Assembly: GCA_028871195.1 (NCBI GenBank)
Contig: JAGWNT010000115.1
Coordinates: forward strand, 1-10,407
Direction of reading: 5' to 3'
From: REEB85 sp018971455
GTDB lineage: Bacteria > Pseudomonadota > Alphaproteobacteria > Acetobacterales > Acetobacteraceae
DNA: 10,407 bases
Position 1 is the first letter of the stretch. Each line of letters begins with the position of its first letter. Below, piece after piece: positions 7,157 to 10,407 of this stretch. The position numbers were made by a program, and so were the translations under genes. Under the pieces are notes generated by a model. The model searched no databases, was not told the DNA's origin, and worked only from the letters and a program-made list of their open reading frames with translations.

Positions 7157-7172
7157 TGTTGACATCCCAACA
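7157..7172. promoter_or_regulatory. Inverted repeat over the -35 element, possible operator
   Basis: TGTTG (7157-7161), 6-base spacer ACATCC, CAACA (7168-7172). It covers the TTGACA hexamer of the promoter before the third flavoprotein, a position where a repressor would block RNA polymerase. The probable MarR-family gene at the right edge is one candidate ligand. This is inference. Confidence 0.4.
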
Positions 7173-7187
7173 CGCCATCCGCTAGGT
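7159..7187 (+). promoter_or_regulatory. Candidate sigma70 promoter for the 7235-10212 operon
   Basis: Perfect -35 hexamer TTGACA (7159-7164), 17-base spacer, then CTAGGT (7182-7187) as a weak -10 (TAGGTG one base on is the 18-base alternative). It lies about 45-50 bases before the ATG at 7235. The 140-base gap also holds an extremely G/C-rich stretch at about 7108-7152 that can fold imperfectly but lacks a T tract, so I do not call it a terminator. Confidence 0.5.
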
Positions 7188-7222
7188 GTGGCCGCGAAGC
7201 GATCGCGGGCATCGCGGCCGGG

Positions 7223-7228
7223 GGAGGG
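7223..7228 (+). promoter_or_regulatory. Ribosome binding site of the third flavoprotein
   Basis: GGAGGG, within a G-rich run, lies 6 bases before the ATG at 7235 and supports that start. Confidence 0.6.
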
Positions 7229-7234
7229 TGGTGG

Positions 7235-8971
7235 ATGGCGACCGAGGCGAGTGCGGCAGCGGCGTGCGATGTGCTGGTGATCGGCTCGGGCGCCGGCGGC
7301 CTGGCTGCGGCCATCACCGCGCGCAAGGCCGGGCTCAGTGTCGTGGTGCTGGAGAAGGAGCCGTATTTCGGCGGCACCACGGCCTTCTCTGGCGGCATCC
7401 TCTGGATCCCCGGCAATCCGCAGGCCGTCGCGCGCGGCATCGCGGACAGCAAGGACGCCGTGCGCCGCTACCTGCGCCATGAGGCGGGCAACCATTATCG
7501 CGCCGAGCTGGTCGAGGCGTTCCTCGCGCACGGGCCGGAAATGCTCGCCTTCTTCGGCCGTGAGACCGAGGTGCAGTTCACCGCAACCGAGTACCCCGAT
7601 TATCACCCGGACGCGCCCGGCGCCGTCGCGCGCGGCCGGTCGGTCTCCGCGGCCCCCTATGACGGGCGCCGGCTGGGCGGCGAGCTTGCCAGGCTGCGGC
7701 GGCCGCTGCGCACCATCACCTTCCTCGGCATGATGTTCAATTCGGCCAATACCGACCTCAAGCATTTCTTCAACATCACGCGCTCGGCGGTCTCCGCGGC
7801 CTATGTCGCCCGGCGCATGGCCGTGCACATGACGGAGCTGCTGCGCCACCGGCGCGGCGTGCAGCTGACCAGCGGCAACGCGCTGGTGGCCCGGCTGGCC
7901 CGATCGGCGTTCGATCTCGGCATTCCGATCCGCACCGAAGCGCCGGTGCGCGCGCTGCTCGTCGAGAACGGTGCCGTGGTCGGCGCCCATGTCGCCGGCG
8001 AGGTCGCGCCCGTGCGCGCGCGCCGCGGCGTGGTGCTGGCCTGCGGCGGTTTCGCACGCGAGCTGCCGCGCATCGCAGGGCTCTATCCGCATCTGCGCCG
8101 CGGCGGCACGCACAGCTCGCCGGTGCCCGACGGCAATACCGGCGACGGCATTCGCATGGCCGAGACGATGGGCGCGTCCTTCGAGGGCGGCTTTCCCAAC
8201 GCGGCGGCCTGGATGCCGGTCTCGCGCGTGCCCCTCGGCGGCGGCCGGACCGGCGTGTTCCCGCATCTGGTGGATCGCTACAAGCCGGGCGTCATCATGG
8301 TCAACCGCCACGGCCGGCGTTTCTGCAACGAAGCCAACTCCTATCACGATGTCGGCGCGGCGATGCAGCAGACCTGCGAGAGTGGGGGCGAGGGCGAGAC
8401 CGCCGCCTGGCTGATCGCCGACCATCGCACGGTGCGCAAATATGGCCTCGGCTTCGCCAAGCCGGCGCCGATGCCGCTCGGCCTCTACACCCGCTCCGGC
8501 TATCTGCTGAAGGGCGGCAGCCTGCGCGAGCTTGCCGCCCGCGCCGGCATCGATCCCGACGGGCTCGTGACGACGGTGCGGAATTTCAACCACGGCGCCG
8601 CCCGCGGCGAAGACACCGAGTTCGGCCGCGGCAGCACCGCCTTCAACCGCTATCTGGGCGATGCAGATCACCACCCCAACCCCTGCGTCGGCCCGATCGA
8701 GCGCGGGCCGTTCTACGCGGTGAAGCTGGTGATGGGCGATCTCGGCACGTTCGGCGGCGTGCGCACCGATGCGTTTGCCAGGGTGCTCGGCGCCGCCGGC
8801 GCGCCGGTTCCGGGCCTCTACGCCGTCGGCAATGACATGAGCAGCATGATGGGTGGCGCCTATCCGGGTGCCGGCATTACCCTCGGCCCGGCAATGACGT
8901 TCGGATACATTGCCGGGCGCCACCTTGCCGGGCAGATGGCCGAGGCCAGCCCCGCGCCGGCTGCCGCCTGA
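7235..8971 (+). CDS. FAD-dependent dehydrogenase, 3-ketosteroid dehydrogenase/fumarate reductase flavoprotein superfamily
   Basis: A complete 578-residue paralogue of the flavoproteins at 1-593 and 590-2314. Seen: GSGAGG (17-22), Glu40, GGTTAFSGG (46-54), GNTGDGIRM in the FAD domain, RRGVVLACGGF, and the C-terminal YAVGNDMSSMMGGAYPGAG. Tyr543 and Gly547 form the Tyr-x3-Gly pair, at exactly the same residue numbers as in the 590 gene. Like that paralogue it has no haem motif and no signal peptide. It leads its own unit behind a sigma70-like promoter. Inferred: desaturation of a cyclic keto intermediate, perhaps a different step or isomer from the first pair, since three copies within 10 kb suggest divided labour. 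Aromatising desaturases of oxocyclohexanecarboxylates are a plausible functional analogue from the same superfamily. Substrate not determinable from sequence. Confidence 0.9.
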   Translation: MATEASAAAACDVLVIGSGAGGLAAAITARKAGLSVVVLEKEPYFGGTTAFSGGILWIPGNPQAVARGIADSKDAVRRYLRHEAGNHYRAELVEAFLAHGPEMLAFFGRETEVQFTATEYPDYHPDAPGAVARGRSVSAAPYDGRRLGGELARLRRPLRTITFLGMMFNSANTDLKHFFNITRSAVSAAYVARRMAVHMTELLRHRRGVQLTSGNALVARLARSAFDLGIPIRTEAPVRALLVENGAVVGAHVAGEVAPVRARRGVVLACGGFARELPRIAGLYPHLRRGGTHSSPVPDGNTGDGIRMAETMGASFEGGFPNAAAWMPVSRVPLGGGRTGVFPHLVDRYKPGVIMVNRHGRRFCNEANSYHDVGAAMQQTCESGGEGETAAWLIADHRTVRKYGLGFAKPAPMPLGLYTRSGYLLKGGSLRELAARAGIDPDGLVTTVRNFNHGAARGEDTEFGRGSTAFNRYLGDADHHPNPCVGPIERGPFYAVKLVMGDLGTFGGVRTDAFARVLGAAGAPVPGLYAVGNDMSSMMGGAYPGAGITLGPAMTFGYIAGRHLAGQMAEASPAPAAA

Positions 8972-8997
8972 TCGCCCGCCACCCGCCCAGAAACGAC

Positions 8998-9002
8998 AGG
9001 AG
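8998..9002 (+). promoter_or_regulatory. Ribosome binding site of the mini-ORF at 9009
   Basis: AGGAG lies 6 bases before the ATG at 9009. It is better placed for the 14-codon mini-ORF than for the NIPSNAP gene, whose start at 9050 has no site of its own. Confidence 0.5.
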
Positions 9003-9008
9003 AGCCGA

Positions 9009-9053
9009 ATGCCGATCATCACGCCGGATCAAGATGCCGAGCTGCGGCGATGA
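9009..9053 (+). CDS. 14-codon mini-ORF, translation-coupled leader or gene remnant
   Basis: Encodes MPIITPDQDAELRR. Seen: ATG start 6 bases after AGGAG, and a TGA at 9051-9053 overlapping the next gene's ATG at 9050-9052 (ATGA). No similarity recognised. It has no run of one amino acid as in an attenuator leader. It may simply deliver ribosomes to the NIPSNAP start, or be the surviving N-terminus of a deleted gene. Translation is supported by the site and the overlap only. Confidence 0.4.
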   Translation: MPIITPDQDAELRR

Positions 9054-9421
9054 GCGGGCTGGCGATGGCGGCAGCGGGCGGCTTGCCGGGCAAGCCCCTG
9101 GTTGACATCCGAACCTACACCATCCGCCCGCGCGCCATGGCGGAGTTCCTCGAGGTGTTCGACCGCCTCGCCATGCCGGTGCTGACCCGCGCGATCGGCA
9201 CGCCGCTCGGCTTCTACACCAGTCTGATCGGCCCGCTGAACCAGTTCACGCATCTCTGGGCCTATGAGGGGCTGGCCGATTACGAGGCGCGCGGGGCCCT
9301 GCGCGATGCCGATCCGCAATGGCCGACCTATCTCGGCGCCTCGGGCCATCTGATCATCGCCCAGGAGAACCGGCTGGTGCGGGCGGCGGCCATGCCGTCG
9401 CTCACCGCCGGCGCGCCATGA
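9050..9421 (+). CDS. NIPSNAP family protein, single domain
   Basis: 123 residues. Seen: VDIRTYTIRPRAMAEFLEVF (18-37), GFYTSLIGPLNQFTHLWAYE (54-73) and a closing strand GHLIIAQENRLV (99-110). These are the usual blocks of one NIPSNAP ferredoxin-like unit, expected to dimerise. The first 17 residues are a Gly/Ala-rich tail outside the domain. An ATG at 9065 is another possible start. The gene overlaps the mini-ORF by ATGA at its start and the SDR gene by ATGA at its end, so translation of all three should be coupled. Function is not known for this family. Context ties it to the flavoprotein and SDR. It has half the length of the NIPSNAP protein at 2334, so the two are related modules rather than recent copies. 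Confidence 0.85.
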   Translation: MSGLAMAAAGGLPGKPLVDIRTYTIRPRAMAEFLEVFDRLAMPVLTRAIGTPLGFYTSLIGPLNQFTHLWAYEGLADYEARGALRDADPQWPTYLGASGHLIIAQENRLVRAAAMPSLTAGAP

Positions 9422-10212
9422 GCCATTGGCTCGGCCTCAGCGGCCGCGTCGCGGTGGTGACCGGCGGCGGCGGCGGCATGGGGCGCGCCATCGGCGCCGC
9501 GCTGGCCGAGGCCGGTGCCGCGGTGGCGTTTCTCGACCGGGCCACCGAGGGGGCGGAGGACGCCGCCGCCGCGGTGCGCGCGGCGGGCGGGCGGGCGATG
9601 GCCGCGGCCTGCGACGTCGCGCAGCCCGACAGCATCGTCGCCGCGTCCGGGCAGGTGTCGTGCGCGCTGGGCGCCCCTGACATCCTCGTCAACAACGCGG
9701 CCCTCCTCCGCCCGGGCGCGCTCGACACGCTGGCGCTGGCGGAGTGGAACGCCATCCTCGCGGTCAATCTCACCGGGTATCTTCTGTGCGCCCAGGCGTT
9801 CGGCCAGCCCATGCTGGCGCGCGGGCGGGGCAGCATCGTGCATGTCGCCTCCATCGCCGGGGCACACCCGCAGGGCGGCAGCGGCGCCTACAGCGCGGGC
9901 AAGGCGGCGGTGATCATGCTGTCGCGCCAGCTCGCCACGGAATGGGGGCCGCGCGGGGTGCGCAGCAACGTGGTCAGCCCCGGGCTGATCCGCACGCCGA
10001 TGAGCGAGGCTTTCTACGCCACCCCGGGGGTGACGGAGCGGCGCAGCGCCGTCGTGCCGGCCCGCCGCATCGGCACGCCGGAGGACATCGCCGACGCCGT
10101 GCTGTTCCTCGCCAGTGACCGGGCGAGCTATGTCAGCGGCGACGAAATCACCGTCGATGGCGGGTTCACCCGGATGGTGATGAACCTCATCCCGCGCCCC
10201 ACCCATGATTAG
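9418..10212 (+). CDS. Short-chain dehydrogenase/reductase (classical SDR)
   Basis: 264 residues, standard for classical SDRs. Seen: cofactor motif TGGGGGMG (15-22), Asp40 at the end of beta2 (suggests NAD(H) over NADP(H)), CDV (65-67), NNAA (92-95), and the catalytic tetrad Asn117, Ser145, Tyr158, Lys162 (YSAGK). The NVVSPGLIRTPM segment (184-195) and the C-terminal DEITVDGGF (242-250) are also present. Known: these enzymes interconvert alcohols and ketones. Inferred: oxidation of a ring hydroxyl to the ketone that the flavoprotein then desaturates. That order matches dehydrogenase-plus-desaturase pairs of alicyclic acid breakdown. A FabG role is unlikely given the operon. It starts with an ATGA overlap on the NIPSNAP gene and ends 42 bases before the opposing regulator gene. 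Confidence 0.92.
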   Translation: MSHWLGLSGRVAVVTGGGGGMGRAIGAALAEAGAAVAFLDRATEGAEDAAAAVRAAGGRAMAAACDVAQPDSIVAASGQVSCALGAPDILVNNAALLRPGALDTLALAEWNAILAVNLTGYLLCAQAFGQPMLARGRGSIVHVASIAGAHPQGGSGAYSAGKAAVIMLSRQLATEWGPRGVRSNVVSPGLIRTPMSEAFYATPGVTERRSAVVPARRIGTPEDIADAVLFLASDRASYVSGDEITVDGGFTRMVMNLIPRPTHD

Positions 10213-10220
10213 ACCGGCCA

Positions 10221-10242
10221 TGCCCGAGCGGCCGGCCGGGCA
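10221..10242. terminator. G/C hairpin between convergent genes, possible bidirectional terminator
   Basis: TGCCCG (10221-10226) pairs with CGGGCA (10237-10242) around a G/C-rich loop. It sits in the 42-base gap between the SDR stop and the stop of the opposing gene. No T tract on either strand, so an intrinsic terminator is not certain. Confidence 0.25.
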
Positions 10243-10254
10243 CGGGGCGCGCGC

Positions 10255-10407
10255 CTATGCGGCCGGCGCGCCCTCGGCCAGCCGCGCGCGGCGGCGCGGC
10301 CGGGCCAGGCGCTGCTCCGCATCGCGCTCGATGCCGGGCAGATTGGCCAGCATGCGCTGCAGAAGACCGACCAGCGCATCGACCTCCGCCGGCGTGAAGC
10401 CGTCGAG
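10255..10407 (-). CDS. Probable MarR-family transcriptional regulator, C-terminal end (5' end outside window)
   Basis: Fifty C-terminal codons ending in TAG, whose complement is CTA at 10255-10257. The frame runs off the right edge. Seen: LDGFTPAEVDALVGLLQRML then ANLPGIERD, which resembles the final dimerisation helix of MarR proteins (L..FT..E...L..LL.RM..NL), followed by an Arg/Ala-rich tail. The DNA-binding part is not in the window. Known: MarR proteins often repress aromatic-degradation operons and release DNA when a substrate binds. Inferred: it may control the neighbouring operon, which would suit the inverted repeat at 7157-7172. The family call rests on the tail only. Confidence 0.6.
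   Translation of the reverse strand, partial: LDGFTPAEVDALVGLLQRMLANLPGIERDAEQRLARPRRRARLAEGAPAA

Noticed and set aside
7037..9022. 661-codon minus-strand open frame opposite the third flavoprotein
   Set aside because: Same shadow effect, with His/Arg/Gly-rich sequence and no domain. The plus-strand flavoprotein explains the region.

Overview
This is a very GC-rich (roughly 70% by eye), densely packed bacterial window with strong G/C bias at third codon positions and many 4-bp start/stop overlaps. It looks like an accessory catabolic region of a high-GC proteobacterium. I lean to Alphaproteobacteria, but no rRNA or tRNA is present to fix the taxon. Every gene I recognise fits aerobic breakdown of a cyclic compound towards protocatechuate. 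No mobile element, tRNA or CRISPR array is visible.

Layout. (A) A plus-strand run from the left edge to 4630 holds the 3' end of a flavoprotein dehydrogenase, a second complete flavoprotein of the same family, a two-domain NIPSNAP protein, and two sugar-phosphate-isomerase-like TIM barrels. Gene junctions are overlapping or only a few bases apart, so this is probably one operon that starts before the window. (B) A LysR-type regulator on the minus strand (4622-5569) overlaps the end of run A tail to tail. It is divergent from pcaH-pcaG (5676-7094), the two subunits of protocatechuate 3,4-dioxygenase. A perfect 7-bp-arm palindrome lies in the divergent gap, over the upstream edge of the regulator's start. 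(C) A third plus-strand unit (7235-10212) has its own sigma70-like promoter with an inverted repeat over the -35 element. It encodes a third flavoprotein, a 14-codon mini-ORF, a one-domain NIPSNAP protein and a short-chain dehydrogenase. (D) The C-terminal end of a probable MarR-family regulator enters from the right edge on the minus strand.

How the genes may work together (inference). The three flavoproteins belong to the fumarate-reductase/3-ketosteroid dehydrogenase superfamily and keep the Tyr-x3-Gly pair of ketosteroid dehydrogenases. They could desaturate cyclic ketones. The SDR could make such a ketone from an alcohol. The first TIM barrel has the metal-ligand pattern (Glu, Asp, Gln, Glu) that I recall for bacterial 3-dehydroshikimate dehydratases, which produce protocatechuate, and PcaHG opens that ring. 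The rest of the beta-ketoadipate pathway and any transporter are not in the window. A simple working model is a pathway that aromatises hydroaromatic or alicyclic ring acids (shikimate/quinate-like or oxocyclohexanecarboxylate-like) to protocatechuate, with duplicated dehydrogenase + NIPSNAP modules of unknown substrate.
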